DNA of 64,000 nt from Raineyella fluvialis (GCF_009646095.1 NZ_CP045725.1:2728001-2792000); one strand, 5' to 3'; numbered from the stretch's first letter, positions 48,900-58,854 are shown. Program-made: numbers and translations. The notes: generated by a model from the letters alone, not told the origin.

Positions 48900-49732
48900 A
48901 GCTTCGACCTTTCAGGGATGCCGGACGCGGAGGCGGTCGGCGATGCCGAGGGTGATGCCGAGCGTGGTGACGGTGAGGGTGAGGGTGTCGCGGACGCCGA
49001 CGACGGGGAGGGGGACGGCGATGCCGAGGCCGACTGCGGTTGCGGGGGCGGAGGGGACTGCGGGGGCTCGTGGCGGAACAGCAGGATGGCGATCGCTATC
49101 GCAAGAGCGGTCAGCAGCACCATCAGCAGCCAGGAGACGAAGAGCGTCACCCATCCCGCCCGGTCATGGCGTCCGGGCCAGGGCAGCGGCCACTGGGATG
49201 TACGTCCGGGTGTGGTGTCGTCGGCCCAGGGCAGCCGATAGTCGGGCCCGGCCGGCGGAGGCGTCACCGAGGGCAGAGCGAGGCCGACGTCGGCCAGGAT
49301 CGACTCGGCGAGCGGTAACTGGCCGGCGGCCAGCGCCACCCAGGGGGCTTCGGGCTCGGCATCGGCGACCGGTGCGGCCGAAGGACGCAACCTCGACGTG
49401 AGGCGACCGCTGTCCTGGCCATGCCCGCCGCGGGCCACGACAAGATCGACGTGCAGACGGTCCACCCGACCGGTGAAGCGGTCGCGCGCCACCCGCTCGG
49501 CCGCTGCCCCCCGGGACAGCAGGACCAGCACCACCTCGCGCGGCCCGCCGTCCTGCCCCTCGCCTACCTCCCGCCCGCCGGACCGCTCATGGTCGCGGTA
49601 CTCATGGGCGGCGTACGCCACCCCGGAAGCCTCGTCCGCCAGGCGCGCATCCAACCAGAACCCGCCGACTCGAGGCGGATCCTCAGGACGGAGGGGCCGG
49701 GCGAGCGGCTCGGGGGCGGCGTCAGTGGTCAT
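48896..49732 (-). CDS. Hypothetical membrane protein with Ser/Pro tail
   Basis: Protein of 278 residues with no recognised family. The N-terminal 190 residues look soluble and contain an HxxR/D-rich stretch; one transmembrane helix (WVTLFVSWLLMVLLTALA, about 200-222) is followed by an outer segment built of Ser-Pro, Ala-Ser and Gln-Pro repeats. Start at ATG 49732; the frame is open upstream without a ribosome site. Cotranslated with the Cof phosphatase. Confidence 0.6.
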   Translation of the reverse strand: MTTDAAPEPLARPLRPEDPPRVGGFWLDARLADEASGVAYAAHEYRDHERSGGREVGEGQDGGPREVVLVLLSRGAAAERVARDRFTGRVDRLHVDLVVARGGHGQDSGRLTSRLRPSAAPVADAEPEAPWVALAAGQLPLAESILADVGLALPSVTPPPAGPDYRLPWADDTTPGRTSQWPLPWPGRHDRAGWVTLFVSWLLMVLLTALAIAIAILLFRHEPPQSPPPPQPQSASASPSPSPSSASATPSPSPSPRSASPSASPTASASGIPERSKL

Positions 49733-49841
49733 CGTCCCCATCTCACCACACCCTGCCAAGCCCGGCGGTCTGCTTGCGCGGTGGCCGATGATGGACGTGC
49801 GGTCTGCGAGGATGGTCCGCACCGGACGACGGGAGGCAGAG

Positions 49842-50837
49842 GTGGACAACCAGGAGGCGGCCCGACTGGTCGACGAGGCCCTGACGCAGGTGCGGCGGGT
49901 CATCGTCGGCCAGGAGCACATGGTGGAGCGGCTGATGGTCGCTCTCCTCGCCCGTGGCCACTGTCTCCTCGAGGGGGTGCCGGGTACGGCCAAGACGCTG
50001 GCGGTGAGGACCTTCGCCACCGTCGTCGGCGGCGACTTCGCCCGGGTCCAGTTCACACCCGACCTGGTCCCCTCCGACATTGTCGGCACCCGCATCTACA
50101 AGCCCTCCGAGGAGGGATTCGACGTCGAGCTCGGCCCGATCTTCGTGAACTTCCTGCTCGCCGACGAGATCAACCGGGCGCCGGCCAAGGTGCAGTCGGC
50201 GATGCTGGAGGTGATGGGGGAGCGGCAGGTCTCCATCGGCGGGACGACGTTCCCCGCCCCGAGCCCCTACATCGTCATCGCGACCCAGAACCCGATCGAG
50301 TCCGAGGGCGTCTACCCCCTGCCCGAGGCCCAGCGCGACCGGTTCCTGCTGAAGGTGGACGTCCCCTACCCCCACGGCGACGAGGAGTTCGAGATCCTGC
50401 GCCGGATGAGCGTCGACGTGCCGGTGGCCCGGCCGGTGCTCGACAACGCCTCGGTGCTCGAACTCCAGCAGCGGACCAGCCACGTCTTCGTCCACCAGCT
50501 GGTCGCCGAGTACATCGTCCGGCTGGTCCTTGCCACGCGGTCGCCGGCGGACTTCGGACTGCCCGACCTCGCCGACGTCATCTCCATCGGCTGCTCGCCA
50601 CGCGCCACCCTCGGGCTGGTCGGAGCCGCCCGCGCCCTCGCCCTCATCCACGGTCGTGACTACGTCCTGCCGACCGACGTCCAGGCCGTGGCCCGCGACG
50701 TGATGTCCCACCGGCTCCAGTTGGGTTTCGACGCCGTGGCTGACAACGTCGACCCGGCGGAGGTCATCGACCGGGTGGTGGCGATGGTGCCGGCGCCCAC
50801 TCCGGTCTGGGAGGAGCAGCCGAGCTTCCATGGCTGA
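49842..50837 (+). CDS. MoxR-family AAA+ ATPase
   Basis: AAA+ chaperone of 331 residues: Walker A GVPGTAKT, Walker B LLADEINRAP, sensor ATQNPIESEGVYPLPEAQRDRF. MoxR ATPases act with VWA proteins in metal insertion or protein maturation. I chose GTG 49842, with GGAGG 5 nt upstream, over ATG 49812 and 49788. It overlaps the DUF58 gene by 8 bp and heads moxR-DUF58-VWA-VWA. Confidence 0.92.
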   Translation: MDNQEAARLVDEALTQVRRVIVGQEHMVERLMVALLARGHCLLEGVPGTAKTLAVRTFATVVGGDFARVQFTPDLVPSDIVGTRIYKPSEEGFDVELGPIFVNFLLADEINRAPAKVQSAMLEVMGERQVSIGGTTFPAPSPYIVIATQNPIESEGVYPLPEAQRDRFLLKVDVPYPHGDEEFEILRRMSVDVPVARPVLDNASVLELQQRTSHVFVHQLVAEYIVRLVLATRSPADFGLPDLADVISIGCSPRATLGLVGAARALALIHGRDYVLPTDVQAVARDVMSHRLQLGFDAVADNVDPAEVIDRVVAMVPAPTPVWEEQPSFHG

Positions 50838-51846
50838 CGATGCCGCCTCCTCCCTGGTCCGCCCCCCGGACCACCCGACGCTGCCGCTCGATCGGCTCGC
50901 GCCGGAGGCGGCTCTGCGCCGGCTCGAACTCACCGTCGTACGGCGCCTCGAGGGGTACCTCCAGGGCGACCACCTCGGCGTGCTGCCCGGACCGGGCAGC
51001 GACCCCAACGACGCGCGGCCCTACCGTCCGGGCGAGGACGACGTCCGCAAGATCGACTGGCCCGTGACGGCCCGCACCCAGGTCACCCAAGTCCGTGACA
51101 CCATCGCCGATCGCGAGCTCGAGGTGTGGGCGCTGCTCGACATGACCCCATCGATGAACTGGGGCACCGCCGGCATCACCAAACGCGACCTCGGCATCGC
51201 CGCCCTCGCCACCTTCGGGTTCCTCTCGCAGCGGATGGGCGACCGGTTCGGCGGCATGGTGATGCGTCCCGAGGGTGTTCGCCTCGTCCCGGCCCGATCC
51301 GGCCGGACGGCCCTGTACGGGCTGTTGCGCTCGCTCCTCGAGGAACCCATCGTCCCCGACGCCACCGACCCGGGGCTGCCCCTCGCGGACGCCATCGATG
51401 ACCTCGGCCGGGCCCAGCGGCGGCGTGGGCTGCGGATCATCGTCTCGGACTTCCTCACCCCAGGTGACACTGAGGTGGACCCCGACGTACCCCCGCCGTG
51501 GGAGCGCGCGTTGCGACGCCTCTCGGTGCGCAACCAGGTGATCGCCGTCGAGGTGATCGACCGCCGGGAGGTGGAGTTCCCCGACCTCGGCGACATCCTC
51601 GTCCGCTCGCCCGAGACCTCGTTCCAGCGCTACGTCAACACGGGTGACGCCCGGTTGCGACGGGCCATGGATGCCGCCGCAGCACGGCAGCGGGAACGCA
51701 CCCGCCTCGCCCTGCGCCGAGCAGGCGTCGGTCACCTGCTGCTGCGTACGGACGGTGACTGGGTCTCCGAGATCGCGAGGTTCGTCCTCGGGTACCGGCG
51801 CACGGCCGGCTTCCTGCACCGGCCACCGCGCGGGGTGGCACGATGA
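50830..51846 (+). CDS. DUF58 domain protein
   Basis: Partner of MoxR, 338 residues. DUF58 holds the typical VLPGPGSDPNDARPYRPGED and VRKIDWPVTAR (about 55-85) and a VWA-like fold with LLDMTPSMNWG in place of a strict DxSxS metal site. No transmembrane helix is obvious. It is followed by the two VWA genes after 31 bp. Confidence 0.88.
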   Translation: MADDAASSLVRPPDHPTLPLDRLAPEAALRRLELTVVRRLEGYLQGDHLGVLPGPGSDPNDARPYRPGEDDVRKIDWPVTARTQVTQVRDTIADRELEVWALLDMTPSMNWGTAGITKRDLGIAALATFGFLSQRMGDRFGGMVMRPEGVRLVPARSGRTALYGLLRSLLEEPIVPDATDPGLPLADAIDDLGRAQRRRGLRIIVSDFLTPGDTEVDPDVPPPWERALRRLSVRNQVIAVEVIDRREVEFPDLGDILVRSPETSFQRYVNTGDARLRRAMDAAAARQRERTRLALRRAGVGHLLLRTDGDWVSEIARFVLGYRRTAGFLHRPPRGVAR

Positions 51847-51877
51847 TTGCCGGGCGCCTGATGTGCGGGGGCGTCTG

Positions 51878-52860
51878 ATGAAGGGACTGGCCGAGTTCTG
51901 GCGCGAGCTCGCCTTCGACCAGCCCTGGCGGCTGCTCTTCCTGCTGCTCGTGCCGGCGATCGTCGGCCTCTACGTCTGGGCCTCCCACCGGCCGGGCCGG
52001 CGTGGCGTACGTCTCACCACGACCGCCCTGCTTGATCTGGTCGGCGGCCGCCGCTCGCAGTGGCGGCGCCACCTGGCGGTCGCCCTGTCACTGCTGGCAC
52101 TCACCGCGGCCATCGCCGGCTGGGCCCAGCCCACCACGCTCGCCAACGTGCCCCGGGAGCGGGCCACCGTCGTCCTGGTGATGGACGTGTCACTGTCCAT
52201 GGAGGCCAAGGACGTGACACCGACCCGGCTGGCCGCCGCCGTCAGCGCCGCCACCACCTTCGTCGGGGACATCCCACCGGCCTACAACGTCGCACTCGTC
52301 ACGCTGTCGGGCAATCCGTCGGTCGTCGTGCCGCCCACGCTCGACCACGCGGCCATCACCCGGGCCCTCGCCGGGCTGAAGCCCCAGGAGTCCACCGCCA
52401 TCGGCGATGCGATCCTGGCCGGATTGCGCGCGCTGGAACAGGCCCGCGGGACCCGGCCCATCCCGGTCAGCTCGCGCCCGGGGCGATCGTGCTGCTCTCG
52501 GACGGCGACAACACCGCGGGGACCAGCGCGGTCCAGGGTGCCCAGAAGGCGGCCGAGGCCAAGGTGCCGGTGCACACCATCGCCTTCGGCACCGAGAACG
52601 GCTACGTGGACGTCGACGGCAAGCGGGAGTCGGTGCCGCCCGACCCGGCGGTCCTGGCGGAGGTCTCCCGGATCACCGGGGGCCAGACCTTCAGTGCGGA
52701 CTCCACCCGGGGCCTCGACCGGGTGTACCGCAACATCCGTTCGGACGTGGGGATGGAGAAGAAGTCCACCGACGTCAGCTCGACGTTCGCCGGCTACGCC
52801 ATGATCGCCGCCGTGCTCGCCACCCTGGCGGCCATCACCCTGGGGGCCCGACGCCGATGA
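51878..52860 (+). CDS. VWA-domain membrane protein (BatA-like), frame-broken
   Basis: Membrane-anchored von Willebrand A protein. An N-terminal hydrophobic segment (LLFLLLVPAIVGLYVW) and a second (about 68-85) precede the MIDAS motif DVSLSM and VTLSGNPSVVVPPT. The frame breaks in the G run 52480-52483; one extra G restores AIVLLSDGDNTAGTSAVQGA and the C-terminal helix (AMIAAVLATLAAITL). Repaired length about 328 residues. Its stop overlaps the next VWA gene (ATGA). Confidence 0.87.
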
Positions 52861-53822
52861 GTCCGATGATCCCGATGATCCAGTTCCTCTCCCCGGGGCG
52901 CCTGTGGTGGCTGCTCCTCGTGCCGCTGCTGCTCCTCGTGCACCTCGTGGTCTCCGGTCTGGCTGCCCGCGGCCGAGGGGCCCACGACCCGCTGCTGGCC
53001 GCCGTACGCGTCGAACGGTCCTGGCAGGTGCACCTGGCGGTCATCCTCGCCGCGCTGAGCCTGGTCGCCCTGACCGTGGCTTTCGCCCGGCCCAAGCAGG
53101 ACGTCCTGCAGCCCCGCGAGAGGGCGACGATCGTGGTCGCGATCGACGTGTCGTTGTCGATGCAGGCCGACGACGTCACGCCCACCCGGCTGGGAGCCTC
53201 CAAGGAGGCGGCCATGGACTTCGTCCGCTCCCTCCCGCCGAAGTTCAACGTGGCCCTGGTGTCCTTCGCCGGCACCGCGACGGTCGTCGTCCCCCCGACC
53301 CAGGACCGCGGGGTGGTGACCTCGGCCATCGACGGCCTGCGCCTGCAGCCCTCCACCGCGATCGGCGAGGGGATCTACACCGCCCTGAGCGCGCTGAACC
53401 AGGTCCCGCCCGACCCCGAGCACCCGAACGACCCGCCTCCCGCGCGGATCGTGCTGCTCTCCGACGGGTTCACCACGATCGGGCGCCCCGCGGCGGAGGC
53501 CGCGCAGCAGGCCCGCAGCCAGTCGGTGCCCATCTACAGCATCGCGTACGGCACCCTCGGCGGCTCGATCATGATCGAGGGCAGTCGCCAGCCCGTTCCC
53601 GTCGACTACAACGAGCTCGCCACGGTCGCCCGGATCTCCGGAGGCAAGGCCTATCGAGCCACCACCGCCAATCAGCTCAAGGAGGTCTACCGCGACATCG
53701 GTTCGTCGGTCGGCAAGGTGGCTGTCCCCGTCGACGTCTCCAACCGCTACGTCGGTGTCGCCGCGGCCTTCGCCCTGCTGGCGTCCCTCGGGGTGGTGTC
53801 GCTCGCCGCCCGCTGGCCGTGA
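52857..53822 (+). CDS. VWA-domain membrane protein (BatA/B-like)
   Basis: Close paralogue of the preceding protein, 321 residues: two N-terminal hydrophobic segments, MIDAS DVSLSMQADDVTPTR, VSFAGTATVVVPPT, VLLSDGFTTIG, and a C-terminal helix. The two products probably pair in the membrane and work with the MoxR ATPase. No BatD or TPR gene follows, so this is a reduced Bat-like operon. Confidence 0.9.
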   Translation: MSPMIPMIQFLSPGRLWWLLLVPLLLLVHLVVSGLAARGRGAHDPLLAAVRVERSWQVHLAVILAALSLVALTVAFARPKQDVLQPRERATIVVAIDVSLSMQADDVTPTRLGASKEAAMDFVRSLPPKFNVALVSFAGTATVVVPPTQDRGVVTSAIDGLRLQPSTAIGEGIYTALSALNQVPPDPEHPNDPPPARIVLLSDGFTTIGRPAAEAAQQARSQSVPIYSIAYGTLGGSIMIEGSRQPVPVDYNELATVARISGGKAYRATTANQLKEVYRDIGSSVGKVAVPVDVSNRYVGVAAAFALLASLGVVSLAARWP

Positions 53823-53823
53823 G

Positions 53824-53829
53824 TAGGGT
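53824..53829 (+). promoter_or_regulatory. -10 box of leaderless yggS
   Basis: TAGGGT ends 7 nt before the ATG at 53837, just after the VWA gene stop. Confidence 0.5.
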
Positions 53830-53836
53830 GCGTGCC

Positions 53837-54591
53837 ATGGCAGAGGGTCCCACGACAGACGGTCCGGCGCCGGACGTACGCGGCAATCTCGTGGCGGTCC
53901 GGGCGCGGATCGACGCCGCCTGCCGTGCCGCGGGGAGGGATCCGGGCGAGGTCCGCCTGCTGCCGGTGAGCAAGACCCGCGGACTGGAGCTGATCCGCGA
54001 GGCGTACGACGCCGGTTACCGCCGGATGGGGGAGAACCGTGTCCAGGAGGCCCTCGGCAAGTGGGAGGGCAGCAAGGACTGGCCCGGAGTCGAGTGGGCG
54101 GTCATCGGCCACCTCCAGACGAACAAGGCGCGCGACGTCGCCCGTTTCGCGGCGGAGTTCCAGGCACTCGACTCGTTGCGGCTCGCCCGCGAGCTCGACC
54201 GCCGGCTGCAGGCCGAGGGCCGCGGGCTGGACGTCCTGATCGAGGTCAACTCCTCGGGTGAGCCGCAGAAGGCGGGAGTGGCCCCGAGGAGGCTCCGGCC
54301 CTGGCGCAGGAGCTGGCGGCGTTCGACTCCCTGCGCGTCAGGGGCCTGATGACGGTGGCGGTGCGCTCCGAGGACCTCGCCCAGGTGGAGGCCTGCTTCC
54401 GGGTGATGCGGCGGCTGCAGGAGCGCCTGCGACAGACCGACCGCGCAGCGGGCAGCTACGACGAGCTGTCGATGGGGATGTCGGGCGACTTCGAGGCGGC
54501 CATCAGGCATGGTTCCACCTGCGTACGCCTCGGCCGGGCGATCTTCGGGCCCAGGCCGGTCCACCCGGAACCGGGCCGACTGGCGCACTGA
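53837..54591 (+). CDS. yggS: PLP homeostasis protein YggS/PROSC, frame-broken
   Basis: Pyridoxal-phosphate-binding protein with an alanine-racemase-like barrel. Visible: LLPVSKTR with the PLP Lys (about residue 41), GENRVQEALGKWE, WAVIGHLQTNKAR and, after the break, MGMSGDFEAAIRHGSTCVRLGRAIFG split over the phosphate-binding loop. The frame is lost at the C run 54282-54285; one C restores EEAPALAQELAAFDSLRVRGL. Repaired length about 251 residues. In actinobacteria it more often lies by ftsZ/sepF; here it is apart. Confidence 0.88.
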
Positions 54592-54676
54592 CCCCCGTTC
54601 GGCAAGAATGGGCACTGTTCCGACGTGGACACGAGGTTGCTGGGGAAGGCGTATCTCGTACCAGGGAGGAACGAAC

Positions 54677-55159
54677 ATGACGAACACCAGGGGCGTCCTG
54701 TACGTCCACTCCGCACCGGCGGCTCTGCGTCCACACCTCGAGTGGGCGGTCGGCGGGGCCTTCGGCGTACCCGTCCACTTCGAGTGGTGCTCACAGCCCG
54801 CCGAGCCGGGCCTGCACCGGTGCGAGCACTCCTGGGTCGGGCCCGTGGGGCTCGGCGCCAAGGTGACGTCCGCGCTGCGCGGATGGGACCACCTGCGGTT
54901 CGAGCTGACCGAGGAACCCACCTCGGTCAGTGACGGGCAGCGGTGGATGTGGACGCCCCGGCTGGGGCTGTTCCGTGGCCAGGTGGGCCACAGTGGCGAC
55001 ATCGTGCTGCCCGAGGAACGGGTCCGCTGGGCGATGACCCAGGACAACCCCCAGACGGCCCTGCTCGATCTGCTCGGCGAGCCGTGGGATGCCGAACTGG
55101 AGGTGTTCCGCTGGGCGGGCGAGGGTGCGCCGGTGCGCTGGCTGCATCGCGCGGTCTAG
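54677..55159 (+). CDS. DUF3145 family protein
   Basis: Actinobacteria-restricted protein of 160 residues (RGVLYVHSAPAALRPHLEWA; RWMWTPRLGLFRGQVGHSGD). Function unknown. The family is often found near fatty-acid synthesis genes, as here, where it is convergent with fabF. The ATG follows GGGAGGAACGAAC. Confidence 0.85.
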   Translation: MTNTRGVLYVHSAPAALRPHLEWAVGGAFGVPVHFEWCSQPAEPGLHRCEHSWVGPVGLGAKVTSALRGWDHLRFELTEEPTSVSDGQRWMWTPRLGLFRGQVGHSGDIVLPEERVRWAMTQDNPQTALLDLLGEPWDAELEVFRWAGEGAPVRWLHRAV

Positions 55160-55187
55160 CGCTAGGCCCGTCGCAGACCACGACCGA

Positions 55188-55231
55188 CACCGCCCTCCCG
55201 TGGACCGTACGTGGTCCGCGGGAGGGCGGTG
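55188..55231. terminator. Terminator between DUF3145 and fabF
   Basis: CACCGCCCTCCCG (55188-55200) pairs over 13 bp with 55219-55231, with an inner GGACC/GGTCC stem. Symmetric, between convergent genes. Confidence 0.82.
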
Positions 55232-55263
55232 GTCTCAGCAGTCGATCAGCCGAGATCAGTCGA

Positions 55264-56520
55264 TCAGTCGGTGATGTTGGCGCTGGTGAACGTCAGAGCG
55301 ACGTTGTGGCCGCCGAAACCGAACGAGTTGTTGATCGCCGCGATGTCGCCCTGGGGCAGCTCGCGAGCGGTCGTGGCGATGTCGATCCCCAGACCGTCCT
55401 CGGGATCCTCGAGGTTGATCGTCGGGGGGACGAGGCGGTTCTTCAGCGCCAGCACGGTGAACATCGATTCCATCGCACCGGCAGCACCCAGCAGGTGGCC
55501 GGTCTGCGACTTCGTGCCGGTGAAGATGACCTCGTCGGTGGCGTCGCCGAGGGCGCGGCGCACCGAGTTCACCTCGGTGACGTCGCCGGCCGGGGTGGAG
55601 GTCGCGTGGGCGTTGACGTGCTTGACGTCGCTCGGCTGCAGACCGGCGTCCAGCACGGCGAGGCGGACCGCCTCCGACTGGCCGAAGCCGTCGGGGTCAG
55701 GGGCCACCATGTCGTACGCGTCGGAGCTGATGCCAGCCCCGGCGAGGGTGGCGTAGATGGTGGCGCCGCGGGCGATGGCATGCTCCAGCGACTCCAGCAC
55801 GAGCACCGCGGCACCCTCACCGAGGACGAAGCCGTCGCGGTTCTTGTCCCAGGGGCGGGAGGCCTTCTCAGGCTCGTCGTTGCGGCGCGACAGCGCCTGC
55901 ATCTGGCCGAACGCGGCGACCGGCAGCGGGTGGATGACGCCCTCGGCGCCACCGGCGACGACGACGTCGGCCCGGCCCAGCCGGATGATGTCCAGGCCCT
56001 GGGCGATCGCCTCGTTGCCGGAGGCGCACGCGGAGACCGGGGTGTGGATGCCGGCGCGGGCGCGCAGCCGCAGGCCGATCGTCGCGGCCGGCGCGTTGGC
56101 CATCAGCTTGGGGATGGTGAACGGGCTGACCCGGCGGGCGCCCTTGTCCTTCTGCACGTCCCACTGACCCAGCAGGGTGTGCAGACCGCCGATGCCGGTA
56201 CCGACGGACACGGCCAGGCGGGTGGGGTCGAGGGTGTTCTCGTCGTCCAGCCCGAAGCCGGCATGCCGCCAGGCCTCGAGGGCGGCGACGGTGCCGAGCT
56301 GGGTGGAGCGATCCATCTTGCGGGCCTCGACCCGGTCGATCAGGGTGGCGGGGTCGACGGCGGCCTCCGCGGCGATCCGGGTCGACAGGTCCTGCGCCCA
56401 GTCGTACGACAGCGCGTGGACACCCGAGGTGCCCTTGACGACATTGGCCCACGAGGTGGCGGCGTCGCCGCCCAGAGGGGTCGTGGCACCGAACCCGGTG
56501 ACGACAACGGTGGAGGACAT
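55264..56520 (-). CDS. fabF: Beta-ketoacyl-ACP synthase II
   Basis: Elongating condensing enzyme of type II fatty acid synthesis, 418 residues. Active site Cys in PVSACASGNEA, the two His in VNAHATSTPAGD and FGFGGHNVAL, and the Lys/Glu region KSQTGHLLGAAGAMES. It closes the aceE-fasR-fabD-fabH-acpP-fabF run before a terminator. Only one KAS I/II type is visible here. Confidence 0.95.
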   Translation of the reverse strand: MSSTVVVTGFGATTPLGGDAATSWANVVKGTSGVHALSYDWAQDLSTRIAAEAAVDPATLIDRVEARKMDRSTQLGTVAALEAWRHAGFGLDDENTLDPTRLAVSVGTGIGGLHTLLGQWDVQKDKGARRVSPFTIPKLMANAPAATIGLRLRARAGIHTPVSACASGNEAIAQGLDIIRLGRADVVVAGGAEGVIHPLPVAAFGQMQALSRRNDEPEKASRPWDKNRDGFVLGEGAAVLVLESLEHAIARGATIYATLAGAGISSDAYDMVAPDPDGFGQSEAVRLAVLDAGLQPSDVKHVNAHATSTPAGDVTEVNSVRRALGDATDEVIFTGTKSQTGHLLGAAGAMESMFTVLALKNRLVPPTINLEDPEDGLGIDIATTARELPQGDIAAINNSFGFGGHNVALTFTSANITD

Positions 56521-56599
56521 GGTTCAGGCTCCTAGGATCGCGAAAGTGTTCTGCAGGCGTGGGACCGACCGGCAGCCGGCCCCACGCCGGGTGCGTGCG

Positions 56600-56845
56600 T
56601 CAGTTGGAGGCGCGCTCGATGTAGGCGACGGCGTCGCCGACGGTCTTGAGGTTCTTCGACTCCTCGTCGGGGATCGAGACGCCGAACTTCTCCTCGGCGG
56701 CGTAGATGATCTCGACCATCGACAGCGAGTCGATGTCCAGGTCGTCGGTGAACGACTTGTCCAGCTGGACGTCCTCGACGGGGATGCCCGCGACCTCGTT
56801 CACGATCTCGCCCATGGCAGCGGTGATCTCTTCGGTGGTAGCCAT
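56600..56845 (-). CDS. acpP: Acyl carrier protein
   Basis: 81-residue carrier of fatty acyl intermediates; the phosphopantetheine Ser is in LDIDSLSMVEI (about residue 41), a DSL site. Strongly acidic as expected. AAGGAG precedes the ATG. It lies between fabH and fabF. Confidence 0.95.
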   Translation of the reverse strand: MATTEEITAAMGEIVNEVAGIPVEDVQLDKSFTDDLDIDSLSMVEIIYAAEEKFGVSIPDEESKNLKTVGDAVAYIERASN

Positions 56846-56888
56846 ACTTGTCTCCTTGTGATGGGTGGCTTGGTCAGGTTGGAAGGTA

Positions 56889-57893
56889 TCAGGGGAGGAC
56901 GATGACCTGGCCCGAGTAGACCAGTCCGGCGCCGAAACCGATGATCAGGCACGTCTCACCCGAGTGCACCTGACCGTCCTCGTACAGGGCCTCGATCGCC
57001 ATCGGGATCGAGGCGGCCGACGAGTTGCCGGTGTGCGCGATGTTGTGCGACACCAGCACGGACTCCGGCAGCTTCAGCGTGCGGACCATCGCCTGGGTGA
57101 TCCGGTCGTTGGCCTGGTGCGGCACGAAGACGTCGAGGTCCTCGGGGGCCAGCCCGGCGGCGGCCAGCGCCTGCTCGGCGTAGTGGCAGACGGTGAACGC
57201 GGCCCACTTGAAGACCGGGTTGCCGTTCATCACCAGGACGGGATGCTTGCCCTCGGCGACGGCCTGGGGCCAGTGCGGCACCTGCTGGATGAGGTCGCCC
57301 TGCTCGGCGTCGGAACCCCAGACGACCGGGCCGATGCCCGGCTCGTCGGAGGGGCCGACGACGGCCGCGCCGGCGCCGTCACCGAAGATGAAGGCGGTGG
57401 AGCGATCGTTCTGGTCGGTCAGGTCGGAGAGTCGCTCGACGCCGATCGCCAGCACGTACTTCGCCGCGCCGGAACGCACCAACGCATCGGCCTGGGCCAG
57501 GGCGTACGAGTAGCCGGCGCAGGCGGCGGAGATGTCGTACGCCGCGGCCTTGCTGCCCAGGTCGCCGGCGATGACACAGGCGAGGCTGGGGGTCTGGGTG
57601 AACCAGCCGACGGTGGAGACGATGATCGCGCCGAGCTCCTCCACCGGGACGCCGGAGCGCTCGATGGCCTTCTTGGCGGCCTCGGCCGCCATGTACTCGA
57701 CGGTCTCCTCACCGGTCGCCCAGTGCCGCTCGGTGATGCCGGACCGGGTGCGGATCCACTCGTCGGAGGACTCGATCCAGGTGCAGACCTCCTCGTTCGT
57801 GACGATCCGTGAGGGGGAGTAGCCGGACATCCCGTAGATCCGGGCGTACGGCGACCCTACGGACGCCTTGATCGGGTGGCGGGACTGGCTCAT
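56889..57893 (-). CDS. fabH: Beta-ketoacyl-ACP synthase III
   Basis: Initiates chains by condensing acyl-CoA with malonyl-ACP. 334 residues with the triad Cys (SAACAGYSYAL), His (VPHQAND) and Asn (AHTGNSSAAS), plus the C-terminal GFGAGLVYSGQVIVLP. ATG 57893 overlaps the fabD stop (ATGA). The frame is open upstream within fabD and is not coding. Confidence 0.95.
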   Translation of the reverse strand: MSQSRHPIKASVGSPYARIYGMSGYSPSRIVTNEEVCTWIESSDEWIRTRSGITERHWATGEETVEYMAAEAAKKAIERSGVPVEELGAIIVSTVGWFTQTPSLACVIAGDLGSKAAAYDISAACAGYSYALAQADALVRSGAAKYVLAIGVERLSDLTDQNDRSTAFIFGDGAGAAVVGPSDEPGIGPVVWGSDAEQGDLIQQVPHWPQAVAEGKHPVLVMNGNPVFKWAAFTVCHYAEQALAAAGLAPEDLDVFVPHQANDRITQAMVRTLKLPESVLVSHNIAHTGNSSAASIPMAIEALYEDGQVHSGETCLIIGFGAGLVYSGQVIVLP

Positions 57894-58854
57894 CGGGTGA
57901 CCTCCGTGGCGTCGGCGTTCTCGGTGGACTGGGTGGCGTGCCGGGCGACGAACTCGCGGGCTGCGGGCAGTTCGTCGGGCGTGTTCAGGGCGAAGACCTC
58001 GACACCCTTGAGGTTGCGCTTGGCGATCCCGGTCAGGGTGCCGGCCGGCGGCAGCTCGAGAAGGCCGGTCACACCCAGAGTGCGCAGGGACTCCATGCAC
58101 AGGTCCCAGCGGACGGGTGCCTCGACCTGACCGACCAGGCGCTGGAGCATGTCGGTGCCGGACTCGACGACCTGACCGTCACGGTTCTGCAGCAGCTTCG
58201 TGCGGGGTGCGTGCGTCGCGATCGCCCGGGACAGGCGCTCGAGGCGCGCGGTCGCCGGGGCCATGTGCACGGTGTGGAAGGCGCCGGCCACGCTCAGCGG
58301 GATGAACCGGGTGCGCTGCGGGAGGTTCTCCTTGAGCGCCTCGAGTTCCTCCATCGTGCCGGCGGCGACGATCTGGCCGGAACCGTTGTGGTTGGCCGGG
58401 GTGAGTCCCGCGGCCGCGATGGCGGCCAGGACCTCCTCCTCCTTGCCGCCGATGACGGCTGCCATCGAGGTCGGGCGTACGGCCGAGGCCTCTGCCATCC
58501 CCTTGCCGCGCTCGCGGACGAAGACCATCGCCTGCTCAGCCGACAGCACCCCGACGAACGCGGCGGCCGTGATTTCGCCGACGGAATGGCCGGCGACGAC
58601 GCCGACCCCACGCAGGTCCTCGGGGAGGAGAACAGGGACGGGGCGGATGCCAGGCCGGCGGCGACCAACAGCGGCTGGGCGATCGCGGTGTCGCGAATGG
58701 TGTCCTCGTCGGCCTTCGTCCCGTAGTACTCGAGATCCAGGCCGCCGACCGCAGACAGCCAGTTCAGGCGATCGGCGAAAGCGGGGTCCGCCAGCCACGG
58801 TTCGAGGAATCCTGGTTTCTGAGCGCCTTGTCCCGGCGCGACGACTGCGAGCAC
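57890..58854 (-). CDS. fabD: Malonyl-CoA:ACP transacylase, frame-broken
   Basis: Loads malonyl groups onto ACP; essential. The N-terminal LAVVAPGQGAQKPGFLEPWL lies in one frame from a GTG at 58854 (GGGAG 10 nt upstream). At the G run 58640-58643 (plus strand) the frame changes and continues as PVPVLLPEDLRGVGVVAGHSV, with the catalytic Ser in GHSVGE and the His in VAGAFHTVHM. One base restores a protein of about 321 residues, the family length. Overlaps fabH. Confidence 0.93.
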
